Below are positions 27,374 to 37,397 of a stretch of DNA of 43,062 nt, in pieces; positions within the stretch are counted from its first letter, which is position 1; each line of letters begins with the position of its first letter. Both the position numbers and the translations under genes were made by a program. The notes under the pieces are model-generated. The model made no database searches. It was given only the letters and a program-made list of their open reading frames with translations, and was not told the DNA's origin. The stretch comes from Pseudomonadota bacterium (lineage in GTDB: Bacteria > Pseudomonadota > Alphaproteobacteria > Sphingomonadales > SMXR01). The DNA lies in contig JADFIA010000015.1 in the NCBI GenBank assembly GCA_022566895.1, forward strand, positions 1 through 43,062. The letters are read 5' to 3'.

Positions 27374-29908
27374 TCATGAAGCGCGGCCTTTGCGCCGGCC
27401 CTTACCGCCGCTCTTTTTGGCCCGCTCGGCCAGCCAGTCGAGGGCCTGCTCGAGGCTGACGCTCTGGGGATCGGTACCCTTGGGCAAGGAGGCGTTTAAG
27501 CGCTTGTGATTGACGTAGGGGCCGTAGCGCCCGTCCATCAGCTTGACCGTCCCGCCGTCGTTCGGGTGCGGCCCCAGTTCCTTCAGCACCTGCGAGGATT
27601 TGCCGCGGCCCGCTTTGGCCTCGGCCAACAGCATCACGGCCCGATTGAGGCCGACCGCGAACACCTCTTCGGTGCCCGACAGGCTGGCGTATTTTCCCTC
27701 GTGGGAGACATAGGGGCCGTAACGCCCGATCGCCGCGGTCACCGGCTTGCCGCTCTCCGGGTGCGGGCCGACCTGGCGCGGCAGCGAAAGCAAGGCCAAC
27801 GCCTGGTCGAGGCTGATCCCATCGGGCGCCATATCCTTGGGCACCGAAGCCCGCGGCGGCTTTTCGCCCTTTTTGTTGTCGCCGATCTGGACATAGGGGC
27901 CGAAGCGGCCGTCGCGCAGGCTGATCGGCAGCCCCGAATCCGGATGGTGACCCAGGATCAGCGGCCCGCCGTTTGACTTGCCGTCGCCCTTTTTATCCGA
28001 CAGCGGCCGCGTAAACTCACAGTCGGGATAGTTGGAGCAGCCGACGAAGGCGCCGAATTTGCTGGTCTTGATGCTCAAGCGCCCATCCTCGCACGAGGGG
28101 CATTTGCGCGGGTCGGCGCCGGGCTCGGCGGCTTGGAAGATGTGCGGTCCCAGATATTCATTAAGGGCCTCGAGAATGGCCGACATCCGGACCTCCATGA
28201 CCGCGTCGGCCTGGATGTGGAAATCGTCCCAGAAGTCTTTCAGGGCGACCCGCCAATCCAGCTCGCCGGCCGAAATACGGTCGAGGTCGCGCTCCAGATT
28301 GGCCGTAAAATCATAGCCCACGTAGCGCCCGAAGAAGTTCTCAAGAAAAGCCGTCACCAGGCTGCCCTTGTCCTCGGGCACGAACTTGCCGCGCTCCATT
28401 TGGACATAATTGCGGTCCCTTAGAACCGACAGGATCGAGGCATAGGTCGACGGCCGGCCGATGCCCAGCTCCTCGAGTTTTTTCACCAGACTGGCTTCGG
28501 TAAAGCGCGGCGCCGGCTCGGTGAAATGCTGGTTGGAGACCACGTCGAGCAGCTCCAGCGCTTCGCCTTGCTCGAGGTTCGGCAGCTGGCGCTCGTCCTC
28601 GGCCTCGTCCTCCTCGTCGCGGCCTTCCCTGTAAAGCTTCAAGAAGCCCTCGAACTGGATAACCGAGCCAGTGGCCCGCAGTGCGGTGGCGCCGTCCGGG
28701 CTGGCGATATCAAACCGCGTGCGTTCGATCACCGCACTGGCCATCTGGCAGGCCAGCGTACGCTTCCAGATCAGGTCGTAAAGCTTCAGCTCGTCGCTCG
28801 ACAGGGCGCTGGCAATATTCTTCGGGCGGCGTGACAGATTGGTCGGCCGGATGGCCTCATGGGCTTCCTGGGCGCCTTTGGCTTTGGTCTTGAAAACCCG
28901 CGGCTTGTCCGGCAAATAACGGGCGCCGTACGACTCGCCGATGAGCTGCCGGCAGGCGGCGATGGCCTCGCCGGCCAGGCTGAGGCTGTCGGTGCGCATA
29001 TAGGTGATCAGGCCGACGCTGTCGCCGCCGATCGTCTTGCCTTCATAGAGCGTCTGCGCGATCCGCATGGTATGCCGGGCCGTAAATCGTAACTTGCGCG
29101 CCGCCTCCTGCTGCAGGGTCGAGGTGCTAAAAGGCGGCGCCGGGTGACGGTTGGCGGGCTTGCGCTCGATCTGGACAAGGGTAAACGTCGAGTTGCGGAC
29201 CGCCGCGGCCGCCGCCTCGGCCGCCGCCGCATCGCCGATCCCCATCTGGTCGATCTTTTCACCGCCAAGGCGCACCAGGCGGCATTTAAGCGTCCGTTCG
29301 GCCGAGCCTCTGAGTTCGCTGATGATCGACCAGTATTCCCGCGGCTCGAAGGCCTCGATTTGGCGCTCGCGGTCGCAAATGATCCGCAGAGCCACCGACT
29401 GCACGCGCCCGGCCGAGCGCGCTCCGGGCAGTTTGCGCCACAGGATCGGCGACAGCGTAAAGCCGACCAGATAATCGAGCGCCCGGCGGGCCAGATAGGC
29501 GTCGACCAGCTCCTGATTGATCTGGCGCGGCTCGGCCATGGCCTTGAGCACCGCGGATTTGGTGATCTGGTTAAAGGCCACCCGCTTGATCGCCACGCCG
29601 TCGAGCACTTTCTTTTGTTTCAAAATCTCGAGAATGTGCCAGGAGATCGCTTCGCCCTCGCGGTCCGGGTCGGTGGCCAGATACAGGGTTTCGGCGCCCT
29701 TGACCGCCTTGGCGATTTCATTAAGACGTTTGGCGCTCGCCCGCTCGGTCTCCCAGACCATCGCGAAATTATTCTCTGGATCGACCGAGCCGTCCTTCGA
29801 GGGCAGGTCGCGCACGTGACCGTAGCTGGCCAGCACCTCATACTGGCTGCCCAGATAGCGGTTGATGGTCTTGGCCTTGGCCGGTGATTCAACAATAACT
29901 ATATTCAT
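27374..29908 (-). CDS. topA: DNA topoisomerase I
   Basis: This 844-residue type IA topoisomerase relaxes negative supercoils. The TOPRIM domain starts MNIVIVESPAKAKTINRYLG and contains LATDPDREGEAISWH. The catalytic tyrosine is Tyr303 in GLITYMRTDSLSL. The active-site gate motif RPSTYASILSVL lies near residue 490. From about residue 590 there is a zinc finger (CPSCEDGRL ... GCSNYPDCEF), followed by several repeated C-terminal modules with GRYGPYV-type motifs. These modules are the alphaproteobacterial style of C-terminus. A Lys/Arg tail ends the protein. It follows dprA on the same strand with an 84-bp gap. Confidence 0.96.
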   Translation of the reverse strand: MNIVIVESPAKAKTINRYLGSQYEVLASYGHVRDLPSKDGSVDPENNFAMVWETERASAKRLNEIAKAVKGAETLYLATDPDREGEAISWHILEILKQKKVLDGVAIKRVAFNQITKSAVLKAMAEPRQINQELVDAYLARRALDYLVGFTLSPILWRKLPGARSAGRVQSVALRIICDRERQIEAFEPREYWSIISELRGSAERTLKCRLVRLGGEKIDQMGIGDAAAAEAAAAAVRNSTFTLVQIERKPANRHPAPPFSTSTLQQEAARKLRFTARHTMRIAQTLYEGKTIGGDSVGLITYMRTDSLSLAGEAIAACRQLIGESYGARYLPDKPRVFKTKAKGAQEAHEAIRPTNLSRRPKNIASALSSDELKLYDLIWKRTLACQMASAVIERTRFDIASPDGATALRATGSVIQFEGFLKLYREGRDEEDEAEDERQLPNLEQGEALELLDVVSNQHFTEPAPRFTEASLVKKLEELGIGRPSTYASILSVLRDRNYVQMERGKFVPEDKGSLVTAFLENFFGRYVGYDFTANLERDLDRISAGELDWRVALKDFWDDFHIQADAVMEVRMSAILEALNEYLGPHIFQAAEPGADPRKCPSCEDGRLSIKTSKFGAFVGCSNYPDCEFTRPLSDKKGDGKSNGGPLILGHHPDSGLPISLRDGRFGPYVQIGDNKKGEKPPRASVPKDMAPDGISLDQALALLSLPRQVGPHPESGKPVTAAIGRYGPYVSHEGKYASLSGTEEVFAVGLNRAVMLLAEAKAGRGKSSQVLKELGPHPNDGGTVKLMDGRYGPYVNHKRLNASLPKGTDPQSVSLEQALDWLAERAKKSGGKGRRKGRAS

Positions 29909-29992
29909 AGGACCTCGGTCTTTAGGCGAGCCCTCGGCCGGCCCTTATTTTATGGGCCCACCCGGACTTCTCTGCGGTCGTTGGTCGCGGGG

Positions 29993-31117
29993 TCAGCTCA
30001 GCGAGATCCGGTTTCCCGGGTGCCGGACGGCGACCCCGGCCAGCTCAAGTTCCAGCAAAATGGTCAAAACGCTGGCCGCTGTCAATTCCGAGTGTCGCAC
30101 GATATCGTCGACCGGCATCGGTGTGTAGCTCAGGAGCTGGCGTACCCTGGGACGCGCAAGCTCAAGCTCATCAGGGCTTACAGGTGCTTTTGGCAGGCCC
30201 GCGAAGAGCTCCTTGGAGGGATCGGCGAGGGGCTTCCACGACAGGCTCTGGAAGGCTTCGAGGATGTCCTCGGCGCTCTGAACAAGGATCGCACCGTCGC
30301 GAATCAGTCGGTTGGCGCCTTGGGCCCGGGGGTCCAGTGGCGATCCGGGGACGGCAAAAACCTCGCGCCCCTGTTCGCCGGCCAGGCGGGCGGTGATCAG
30401 CGAGCCGGAGCGCGGCGCCGCCTCGACCACCAGCACGCCGCGGCTCAGCCCCGAGATGATCCGGTTGCGGCGCGGGAAGTGGCTGGCCTGCGGACCGGTG
30501 GACAGGGGATGCTCGGAGATCAGCAGCCCTTCGCTGGCGATCCGCTCCTGCAACTCGGCATTCTCCCGCGGATAGGTAACCGCGAGTCCGCAACCGAGGA
30601 CGGCGATCGTACCGCTGCCGATGCCGCCGACGTGGGCCGCCCCGTCGATGCCGCGGGCCAGCCCCGAGATGATCACCAGCCCGGCCTGACCAAGCCGCAA
30701 AGCCAGATCGCTGGCCAGCCGCCGGCCGGCGGCGCTGGCGTTGCGGGCCCCGACGATGGCGATGGCGTCTTTCTCGAAAAGATGCGTATGCCCGCGCACG
30801 AAAAGGACCGGCGGCGCATCCTCGACCGTCGCCAGGAGGCTCGGGTAGGCGGTCTCGCCGAGGACCAGCATGCGGCCGCCGAAGGCTTCGAGACGGTCCA
30901 GCTCGTCCTCGGCTTTGGATGGCGCCAACAGCTTGACCCGGCGTTTGCTGCCGCCCCTGGTGGCAAGCCCGGGCAGGGCTTCCAAAGCCTTGCCGGCGCT
31001 GCCGTAGCGGGCGATCAGATGGCGATAGGTGATGGGCCCCACATGGTCCGACCAGGCCAGACGCAGGCGGTCGCGCTTTTCACCGGCGCTTAAGGATTTG
31101 GGTTCGAGATCGTGCAT
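29993..31117 (-). CDS. dprA: DNA-processing protein DprA (Smf)
   Basis: The 374-residue product carries single-stranded DNA to RecA in natural transformation and related recombination. A SAM-like N-terminal part (residues 10-60) precedes the Rossmann-like DprA core with AIVGARNASAAGRRLASDLA, ISGLARGIDGAAH, GTIAVLGCGLAVTYPREN and FPRRNRIISGLSRGVLVVEA. The C-terminal winged helix (about 310-374) includes LLSYTPMPVDDIVRHSEL. ATG 31117 was chosen; a GTG at 31156 would add 13 residues. Whether this organism is competent is not shown by the gene alone. Confidence 0.94.
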   Translation of the reverse strand: MHDLEPKSLSAGEKRDRLRLAWSDHVGPITYRHLIARYGSAGKALEALPGLATRGGSKRRVKLLAPSKAEDELDRLEAFGGRMLVLGETAYPSLLATVEDAPPVLFVRGHTHLFEKDAIAIVGARNASAAGRRLASDLALRLGQAGLVIISGLARGIDGAAHVGGIGSGTIAVLGCGLAVTYPRENAELQERIASEGLLISEHPLSTGPQASHFPRRNRIISGLSRGVLVVEAAPRSGSLITARLAGEQGREVFAVPGSPLDPRAQGANRLIRDGAILVQSAEDILEAFQSLSWKPLADPSKELFAGLPKAPVSPDELELARPRVRQLLSYTPMPVDDIVRHSELTAASVLTILLELELAGVAVRHPGNRISLS

Positions 31118-31179
31118 CGGCGCACTATGCCGGGCTTCGGCCCTACAGTCAATCACCGGTTGTGCTTTTTATGCTGAAA

Positions 31180-31776
31180 CTACTTCTTCGATTGAGCGAT
31201 GCGCGGCTCGGTGCCTTTCAATAGCCGCCCGATGTTTTGGCGGTGGCGCCAGGCGACCACAAGGGACAAAGCCATCAACATCGCGGCGGCCGGCCGCAGG
31301 TCCATGAACCAGGCGATGACCGGCGTCGCCGCGACCATCACCAGTCCGGCCAGCGACGAGATGCGGAAGGCCACCGCGGTGGCGATCCAGGCGCCGCCGG
31401 CGACCAGCCCCAGGGGCAGGGCGAGGCCGCCGGCAACCCCGAGATAGGTCGCCACGCCCTTGCCGCCCTTGAACCTGAGCCACAGCGGATAAAGATGCCC
31501 GATGACCGCTCCGGCGCCGGCCCAGATCGCCGCATCGGTTAGGTAAAGCCCGGCCAGCAGCACCGCCGCGGCGCCCTTGGCGATATCCAGCAACAGGGTG
31601 GCCGCGGCCAGTCCCTTGTGGCCGGTTCTAAGCACATTGGTGGCGCCGATATTGCCGGAGCCGATGTGGCGGATATCCTCGAGCCCGGCGGCCCGGGTCA
31701 AGAGAATCCCGAACGGCACGGCGCCGATCAAATAGCCGCAGCCGAGGGCGACAATCAGAGTCGGGTTTTCGATCAT
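31180..31776 (-). CDS. plsY: Acyl-phosphate glycerol-3-phosphate acyltransferase PlsY
   Basis: This 198-residue protein has five predicted membrane helices and the PlsY motifs GSGNIGATNVLRTGHKG near residues 39-55, the loop LRFKGGKGVATYLGV near residues 100-115, and a C-terminal VVAWRHRQNIGRLLKGTE. It transfers an acyl chain from acyl-phosphate to glycerol-3-phosphate in the inner membrane, the first step of phospholipid synthesis; plsX is not in the window. It starts 23 bp after pyrB on the same strand. Confidence 0.95.
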   Translation of the reverse strand: MIENPTLIVALGCGYLIGAVPFGILLTRAAGLEDIRHIGSGNIGATNVLRTGHKGLAAATLLLDIAKGAAAVLLAGLYLTDAAIWAGAGAVIGHLYPLWLRFKGGKGVATYLGVAGGLALPLGLVAGGAWIATAVAFRISSLAGLVMVAATPVIAWFMDLRPAAAMLMALSLVVAWRHRQNIGRLLKGTEPRIAQSKK

Positions 31777-31799
31777 CCGGAGCGTTCCCTTCGATTGCC

Positions 31800-32726
31800 C
31801 TAGCCGCGGCTCAACAAATCGAGCACAGCCATGCGCAGCGGCACGCCGAGCCGCACTTGATCGAGAATGACCGAACGGGCCGGATCGTCAGCCACATCCG
31901 AGGCGATCTCGATGCCGCGGTTCAGCGGTCCCGGATGCATGACGATGGCGTCCGGCCTGGCTTTTTTCAGACGCTCCGCATCGAGCCCGAAGGCCGCGAA
32001 ATAGGCCACCGGCGAGGGCAGTTCGGCCACCGCCATGCGTTCCTTTTGCAGCCGCAGCATCATCACCACATCGGCCCCTTCGAGGCCGCGCTCGAGGTTA
32101 TCGAAAACCTCGAGGCCCAATTCGGCCGCGTCGTCGGGTACAAACGCCTTGGGTGCGACGGCCCGCACCGTGGCTCCCATGGTGCGCAAAAGGTGAAAAT
32201 TGGAGCGCCCGACCCGGCTGTGCTTCAAATCGCCGCAAATGGCCACCACCAGGCCCTCGAGACGCCCTTTGTGGCGGCGCATGGTCAGCGCGTCGAGAAG
32301 CGCCTGGGTAGGGTGCTCGTTGGTGCCGTCGCCGGCGTTGATGACCGAGCAGCTTACCTGCCTGGCGACCGCTTGGGCGGCCCCGGTCTCGGGATGACGC
32401 AGGACCAGCAGATCGACTCCCATGGCATCGAGCGTCGCCGCGGTATCGCTCAGCGTCTCGCCCTTGTGCACCGACGAGGCGGCGACCGGCAGCGTAATCA
32501 CGTCCATGCCGAGCCGCTTTCCGGCCAGTTCAAACGAGGCCAGCGTACGGGTCGAGGGCTCAAAAAACAGGTTTGCCAGGGCCCGGCCGCGGCATTTTTC
32601 GGCAAAAGCGTGGTCACTATAATCGGCCTCGACATAGTGCTCCGCGAGGTCCAGAATCTGGTTGATCGCGGCGGCATCCATGCCTTTGATGCCGAGCAGG
32701 TGGGGCCGGGAAAAATCGCTAGCCAT
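31800..32726 (-). CDS. pyrB: Aspartate carbamoyltransferase catalytic subunit
   Basis: This 308-residue enzyme condenses carbamoyl phosphate with aspartate, the first committed step of pyrimidine synthesis. The carbamoyl-phosphate loop is [20 protein letters not shown] near residues 52-71, where STRTLASF replaces the more common [22 protein letters not shown] near residues 132-145 and [13 protein letters not shown] near residues 260-272 are the other signatures. It is followed directly by plsY; the pyrC gene that often lies between them is absent. No pyrI is present. Confidence 0.95.
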   Translation of the reverse strand: MASDFSRPHLLGIKGMDAAAINQILDLAEHYVEADYSDHAFAEKCRGRALANLFFEPSTRTLASFELAGKRLGMDVITLPVAASSVHKGETLSDTAATLDAMGVDLLVLRHPETGAAQAVARQVSCSVINAGDGTNEHPTQALLDALTMRRHKGRLEGLVVAICGDLKHSRVGRSNFHLLRTMGATVRAVAPKAFVPDDAAELGLEVFDNLERGLEGADVVMMLRLQKERMAVAELPSPVAYFAAFGLDAERLKKARPDAIVMHPGPLNRGIEIASDVADDPARSVILDQVRLGVPLRMAVLDLLSRG

Positions 32727-32840
32727 GGGCCCGACCCGGCCTATTGGGCGCCTTTGATGTGGGCCGAAGCTTCGTCGAATCGCTCATAATCTGGCCTTAT
32801 AGGCGGCTTGCAGGATCCAGGCAAGCCCCGCGGCGCGGCC

Positions 32841-33299
32841 CTAGCCGGCCATGTTCAGACGGTCGAGCGCCCCCTGGAGGATGAAGCCGGCAGCCATCTT
32901 ATCGACCACCTGGCGCCGCCGGGCCCGCGACGTGTCGGCCTCGAGAAGCGTCCGCGTGACCGCCACCGTGGATAGCCGCTCGTCCCAAAAGGCGATCGGC
33001 AGTTCGGTCTGCTGGCCGAGGTCGGCCGCGAACTGGCGCACCGATTGGCACCTGGGGCCCTCCGTACCGTCCATATTCAGCGGCAGGCCGATCACGATGC
33101 CGCCTATTTGGCGCTCCTCGGCCAGCGCCAGGAGCTCCTCGGCGTCGCGGCTGAACTTGGTGCGCCGCAGGGTCTTATAGGGCGTGGCGATGGTCCGGCC
33201 GGCATCCGAGATGGCGATACCGATCGTCTTTTCGCCCATATCGAGCCCCATCAGGCGGTTTTTCCCAAGCGCTGCAGTCTCAAGGATCTTAAGGTCCAT
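32841..33299 (-). CDS. ruvX: Putative pre-16S rRNA nuclease / Holliday junction resolvase-like YqgF
   Basis: This 152-residue RNase H-fold protein has MGLDMGEKTIGIAISDAGRT near residues 18-37 with the first catalytic Asp, ALAEERQIGGIVIGLPLNMD near residues 57-76, PIAFWDERLSTVAVTRTLLE near residues 100-119 and DKMAAGFILQGALDRL at the end. YqgF/RuvX matures the 16S rRNA 5' end and may act on branched DNA. Its start overlaps the end of the GNAT gene by 11 bp, so the two are cotranscribed. A 114-bp gap separates its stop from pyrB, with nothing recognisable in it. Confidence 0.92.
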   Translation of the reverse strand: MDLKILETAALGKNRLMGLDMGEKTIGIAISDAGRTIATPYKTLRRTKFSRDAEELLALAEERQIGGIVIGLPLNMDGTEGPRCQSVRQFAADLGQQTELPIAFWDERLSTVAVTRTLLEADTSRARRRQVVDKMAAGFILQGALDRLNMAG

Positions 33300-33903
33300 G
33301 TTCGCTTTCCAAGTCCAGGGCCGCCGGGTCGGCCAGGGGTTTGATCTGGCGCTGCAGATGGCGGCACATGATGATGTCGTCCCGGTAATCCTCGTGGCCG
33401 AAGCAAATGGCCCCCTGGCGGCGTCCTTCTTCCTGGAAACCGAGCTTTTTGTAAAGCCTTAGGGCCGCTGCATTGCCGTCGGTGACATTCAGCTCGATGC
33501 GCCGCAGATCCTCGACGCTCTGGGCCCAGCCGATGAAGAGGCGCATCAGCGCCTCGCCCAATCTTTGGCCGCGCCACTCACGATCGACCGCCAGGCCCAT
33601 GAAGATGGTGTGGCTGACCCGTTGGCGCAGATCGACCCGGCTGGTCAGCAGGGCGACCATGGCGCCGCCGCTCTCGGCCGCCAGATAAAGCTGATTGGGG
33701 CTTTCATATTTGGCCCTGAGGATGCGTTTTTCGTCGCGCACCGAGCGCTGATATTCCTGCGGCCGGTGGATCATATATTCGCTGTCGGCAAAGACCCGCA
33801 ACTGGAAATCGCGCAGCGCCCGGGCATCGGCCGGCCTGGCCGTGCGAATGACGACCGGCCGGTCGCCGGCCAGCGTAATGGTCTTTTCCTCGATCCAGGC
33901 CAT
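33289..33903 (-). CDS. GNAT-family N-acetyltransferase
   Basis: This 204-residue protein has a GNAT domain: VVIRTARPADARALRDFQLR near residues 18-37, LYLAAESGGAMVALLTSRV, the acetyl-CoA loop WRGQRLGEALMRLFIGW near residues 125-141, and NVTDGNAAALRLYKKLGFQ near residues 153-171. It transfers an acetyl group to an amine. The LNV..N..A...Y.K.GF block is like RimI- or RimL-type enzymes, but the substrate is not known. The ATG at 33903 follows GGGACGGGG. It overlaps ruvX downstream and is divergent from gatC. Confidence 0.87.
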   Translation of the reverse strand: MAWIEEKTITLAGDRPVVIRTARPADARALRDFQLRVFADSEYMIHRPQEYQRSVRDEKRILRAKYESPNQLYLAAESGGAMVALLTSRVDLRQRVSHTIFMGLAVDREWRGQRLGEALMRLFIGWAQSVEDLRRIELNVTDGNAAALRLYKKLGFQEEGRRQGAICFGHEDYRDDIIMCRHLQRQIKPLADPAALDLESEHGP

Positions 33904-34030
33904 GACCCCGTCCCACCATCGTTTGGCGCCAGGAAATTCTGCTTTCAAGCTTAGCCCGCTTGTGATTGATTTGGCGAGCGTGTATTGTCCGGCGCTCGGA
34001 AAAACCGGCCAACATTGAGTGGGATCAGGC

Positions 34031-34318
34031 ATGTCTGTGGATAAGGAAACGCTCGTCAAGGTGGCCCGTCTGGCCTGCCTCCGGCTGGCGGCGGAAAAGC
34101 TCGAGCCGCTGACCGACGAGCTGAACAACATCCTGGAGTGGATCGAGACCCTGAACGAGGTCGATACCGAGGCGGTGGCGCCGATGACCAGCGTCGTTGA
34201 GACCGATCTGCGCTGGCGCCGGGACGAGGTGACCGACGGCGATTACGCGGCCGACGTGCTGGCCAATGCCCCGGACGTCCAATACGGATTTTACGCCGTG
34301 CCCAAGGTCATCGAATAG
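34031..34318 (+). CDS. gatC: Aspartyl/glutamyl-tRNA amidotransferase subunit C
   Basis: The 95-residue product is GatC, which wraps between GatA and GatB. Landmarks are [37 protein letters not shown] and [20 protein letters not shown], all typical. The complex converts Glu-tRNA(Gln) (and Asp-tRNA(Asn) in some species) to the correct amide form. ATG 34031 was preferred over a GTG four codons upstream. It is separated from gatA by 11 bp. Confidence 0.95.
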   Translation: MSVDKETLVKVARLACLRLAAEKLEPLTDELNNILEWIETLNEVDTEAVAPMTSVVETDLRWRRDEVTDGDYAADVLANAPDVQYGFYAVPKVIE

Positions 34319-34329
34319 GGAGGGCGGCG

Positions 34330-35820
34330 GTGAGCGATCTCAGGGATCTGAAAATAGCCGAAGCCCGCGACGGCCTGCGCCGCGGCGAGTATACCAGCCG
34401 CGAGCTGACGGCAGCCCACATCGAGGCCATGGCGCCGGCCCGGGAGCTGAATATCTTCATCACCGAGACGGCGGATCAGGCCCTGGTGATGGCCGAGGCG
34501 GCGGATAAGCGCCTAAAGGCCGGTCCGGCGCCTTCGCTGACCGGCATTCCGCTGGCCATAAAGGATCTGTTCTGCACCAAGGGCGTGCGCACCACGGCCG
34601 GCAGCCGCATGCTGGATGAATTCGTGCCGACCTATGAATCGACGGTCTCGGCCAATCTGTGGGCCGACGGCGCGGTGATGCTCGGCAAGACCAATATGGA
34701 CGAGTTCGCCATGGGCTCGTCGAACGAAAACAGCTATTTCGGACCGGTCCTGAACCCCTGGCGGGCGGCCGGCTCAAAAGACAATCTGGTGCCCGGCGGC
34801 TCGTCGGGCGGTTCGGCGGCCGCGGTCGCCGCCAAGGTGGCCATGGGCGCCCTTGGATCCGATACCGGCGGCTCGATCCGCCAGCCGGCCGCCTTTACCG
34901 GCACGGTCGGACTGAAACCGACCTACGGACGCTGCTCGCGCTGGGGCATGGTCGCCTTCGCCTCGTCCTTGGATCAGGCCGGGCCGATCACCCGCGATGT
35001 GCGCGACGCGGCGATCATGCTGACCAGCATGGCCAGCTACGATGCCCAGGATTCGACCTCGATCGAGCGCCCGGTGCCCGACTATGAAGCGGCCCTTAGC
35101 GGCGATATCCGGGGCCTGAAGGTCGGCATTCCGGAGGAATACCGCATCGACGGCATGCCCCCGGAGATCGAGGCGCTGTGGCTTGAGGGCGAGGCCTGGC
35201 TTAAGGACGCCGGGGCCGAGATGGTGCCCATAAGCCTGCCGCACACCTCCTACGCGCTGCCGACCTATTATATTGTGGCGCCGGCCGAAGCCTCGTCCAA
35301 TCTGGCCCGCTACGACGGCGTGCGCTACGGCTTCCGCAAGCCGGGGACCGGCGGCAGCCTGTCCGATATGTATGAGGCGACCCGCGGCGAGGGGTTCGGG
35401 GCCGAGGTGCAGAGGCGGATTTTGATCGGCACTTATGTGCTCTCGGCCGGCTACTACGACGCCTATTACCTGAAGGCCCAGAAGGTGCGGACCTGCATCG
35501 CCGAGGATTTCCGCCAGGCCTTCGAAAGCGTCGACGTGATCTTGACCCCGACCGCGCCCTCGGCGGCCTTCGCGCTGGGCGCCAAGTCGGCGGATCCGAT
35601 CGCCATGTATTTAAACGACGTGTTTACGGTCCCGGCCAGCCTGGCCGGGCTGCCGGGCATCTCGGTGCCGGCCGGCCGCTCGGCCGAAGGGCTGCCGCTG
35701 GGTCTGCAAATCATCGGCCGGGCGTTCGACGAGGAGAGCGTGATCCGCAGCGCCGGGGTTCTCGAAGCGGCGGCCGGCTTCGACGCCCGGCCCGAAAATT
35801 GGTGGGACAGCGCGAAGTGA
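34330..35820 (+). CDS. gatA: Aspartyl/glutamyl-tRNA amidotransferase subunit A
   Basis: The 496-residue amidase subunit releases ammonia from glutamine. The Ser-cisSer-Lys triad is visible: Lys78 in PLAIKDLF, Ser158 in [12 protein letters not shown] and Ser182 in [32 protein letters not shown] and the C-terminal [18 protein letters not shown] are typical GatA segments. The start is GTG behind GGAGGGCGGC. Its stop overlaps the likely gatB start as GTGA, so gatCAB is one translationally coupled operon. Confidence 0.96.
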   Translation: MSDLRDLKIAEARDGLRRGEYTSRELTAAHIEAMAPARELNIFITETADQALVMAEAADKRLKAGPAPSLTGIPLAIKDLFCTKGVRTTAGSRMLDEFVPTYESTVSANLWADGAVMLGKTNMDEFAMGSSNENSYFGPVLNPWRAAGSKDNLVPGGSSGGSAAAVAAKVAMGALGSDTGGSIRQPAAFTGTVGLKPTYGRCSRWGMVAFASSLDQAGPITRDVRDAAIMLTSMASYDAQDSTSIERPVPDYEAALSGDIRGLKVGIPEEYRIDGMPPEIEALWLEGEAWLKDAGAEMVPISLPHTSYALPTYYIVAPAEASSNLARYDGVRYGFRKPGTGGSLSDMYEATRGEGFGAEVQRRILIGTYVLSAGYYDAYYLKAQKVRTCIAEDFRQAFESVDVILTPTAPSAAFALGAKSADPIAMYLNDVFTVPASLAGLPGISVPAGRSAEGLPLGLQIIGRAFDEESVIRSAGVLEAAAGFDARPENWWDSAK

Positions 35821-37316
35821 GCGATCCCCGGACATCGGGCCTTATCGAAGGCGCCAGCGGTGACTGGGAGATAGTCATCGGGCTTGAAATTCATGCCCAG
35901 GTGATCTCGCAGGCCAAGCTGTTCTCCGGCGCCGCGACCAGGTTCGGGGCCGAACCCAATTCGCAGGTCAGTCTGGTCGACGCCGCCATGCCCGGCATGC
36001 TGCCGGTGATCAACCGGGAATGCATCCGCCAAGCGGTCCGCACCGGCCTGGCACTGGGCGCCCAGATCAACAAATATTCGGTCTTTGACCGCAAAAACTA
36101 TTTCTACGCCGATCTGCCGCAGGGGTATCAGATCTCCCAGTACAAGCAGCCGATCGTCGGCCCGGGTTTCGTGACCATCGATCTTGAGGACGGCACCTCC
36201 AAGGACATCGGCATCGAGCGCCTGCACCTGGAGCAGGACGCCGGCAAGTCGATGCACGACCAGCACCCGGACCTGACCTTCGTCGATCTTAACCGCTCGG
36301 GCATTGCCCTGATGGAGATCGTCTCCAAGCCCGATCTCAGCTCGCCGGCCGAGGCCGGGGCCTACTTGAAAAAGATTCGCACCATCGTGCGCTATATCGG
36401 CTCGTGCGACGGCAATATGGAACAGGGCTCGATGCGGGCCGATGTCAACGTCTCGGTGCGCCGGCCCGGCGAGGGGCTGGGCACCCGCTGCGAGATCAAG
36501 AACGTCAATTCGGTGCGCTTTGTGATGCAGGCCATCGTCTACGAGGCCAGCCGCCAGGTCGATGTGCTGGAGGCCGGCGGGACGATCGCTCTGGAGACCC
36601 GGCTGTTCGATCCGCAACAAGGCGAAACCCGCCCCATGCGCTCCAAGGAAGAGGCCCACGACTATCGCTATTTCCCCGATCCGGACCTGCTGCCCCTCGA
36701 GTTCGACGATGAATTCATCGCCGCGGCGCGGGCCAGCCTGCCCGAATTGCCGGACCTCAAGAAGGCGCGCTTCGAGGCCGATTTCGGCCTGTCGCCCTAT
36801 AACGCCGAGGTCCTTACGGCCGAGCGCCAGAGCGCCGATTTCTATGAGGAGCTTCTTGAGGAACTTGCCAAGCTCTCCGGCAAGCCGGCGAAGGAGGTGG
36901 CCACCCGGGCCGCCAATTGGGTCATCGGCGATCTGTTCGGGCATCTGAACAAGGCCGCGGTGGCGATCGCCGACAGCCCGGTCAGCGCCGCCCGCGGGGC
37001 CGAGCTGCTGCAGCTGGTGGACGATGGCACGCTGTCCGGGCGCATGGCCAAGGATGTCTTCGAGGAGATGTTCGCTTCCGGCCGTTCGGCTTCCGAGATC
37101 GTGGCCGAAAAGGGCTTGAGGCAGGTCTCGGACAGCGGCGAGCTGGAGACGATTATCGATCGGGTGCTGGCCGACAACCCGACCCAGCTCGAACAATACC
37201 GGGCCGGCAAAGACAAGGTCCTCGGCTTCTTCGTCGGCCAGGTCATGAAGGCCACGGCCGGCAAGGCCAACCCCAAGGTGGTCAACGAGCTGCTGGCCAA
37301 AAAGCTGAAGGGGTAG
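35817..37316 (+). CDS. gatB: Aspartyl/glutamyl-tRNA amidotransferase subunit B
   Basis: This 499-residue subunit activates the tRNA-bound Glu or Asp by phosphorylation and receives ammonia. [13 protein letters not shown] opens the kinase-like domain. [35 protein letters not shown] and [20 protein letters not shown] are family signatures, and a YqeY-like helical tail ends the protein. A GTG at 35817 overlapping the gatA stop is the best start; an ATG at 35799 would add six residues. The last 50 codons and the stop occur again 925 bp downstream with 13 differences (see repeat entries). The C-terminus attached here (ATAGKANP, then LLAKKLKG) is intact but may be the incoming copy. Confidence 0.95.
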   Translation: MSDPRTSGLIEGASGDWEIVIGLEIHAQVISQAKLFSGAATRFGAEPNSQVSLVDAAMPGMLPVINRECIRQAVRTGLALGAQINKYSVFDRKNYFYADLPQGYQISQYKQPIVGPGFVTIDLEDGTSKDIGIERLHLEQDAGKSMHDQHPDLTFVDLNRSGIALMEIVSKPDLSSPAEAGAYLKKIRTIVRYIGSCDGNMEQGSMRADVNVSVRRPGEGLGTRCEIKNVNSVRFVMQAIVYEASRQVDVLEAGGTIALETRLFDPQQGETRPMRSKEEAHDYRYFPDPDLLPLEFDDEFIAAARASLPELPDLKKARFEADFGLSPYNAEVLTAERQSADFYEELLEELAKLSGKPAKEVATRAANWVIGDLFGHLNKAAVAIADSPVSAARGAELLQLVDDGTLSGRMAKDVFEEMFASGRSASEIVAEKGLRQVSDSGELETIIDRVLADNPTQLEQYRAGKDKVLGFFVGQVMKATAGKANPKVVNELLAKKLKG

Positions 37317-37325
37317 GCGTCTCTT
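37168..37325. repeat. Left copy of the 158-bp gatB 3'-end direct repeat
   Basis: This copy is the end of the intact gatB gene plus nine bases after its stop. It aligns without gaps to 38093-38250 with 13 mismatches, about 92% identity. Seven of the mismatched codons change or conserve residues in a coding-like way, leaving five amino acid differences. The copies lie in the same orientation. Confidence 0.93.
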
Positions 37326-37397
37326 ACCGGCTTTGCGCCACAAAACAAAACTTGATCTCTGGCCAATAATTGCTCTACTTTGAGGCGAGAATTCGAC

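Noticed and set aside
26112-27509. 465-residue open frame antisense to rnr
   Set aside because: RNB-domain motifs on the other strand account for the region; the frame is a GC-skew artefact.
35466-37343. 625-residue open frame antisense to gatA and gatB
   Set aside because: It covers the ends of two unambiguous genes and shows no domain of its own.
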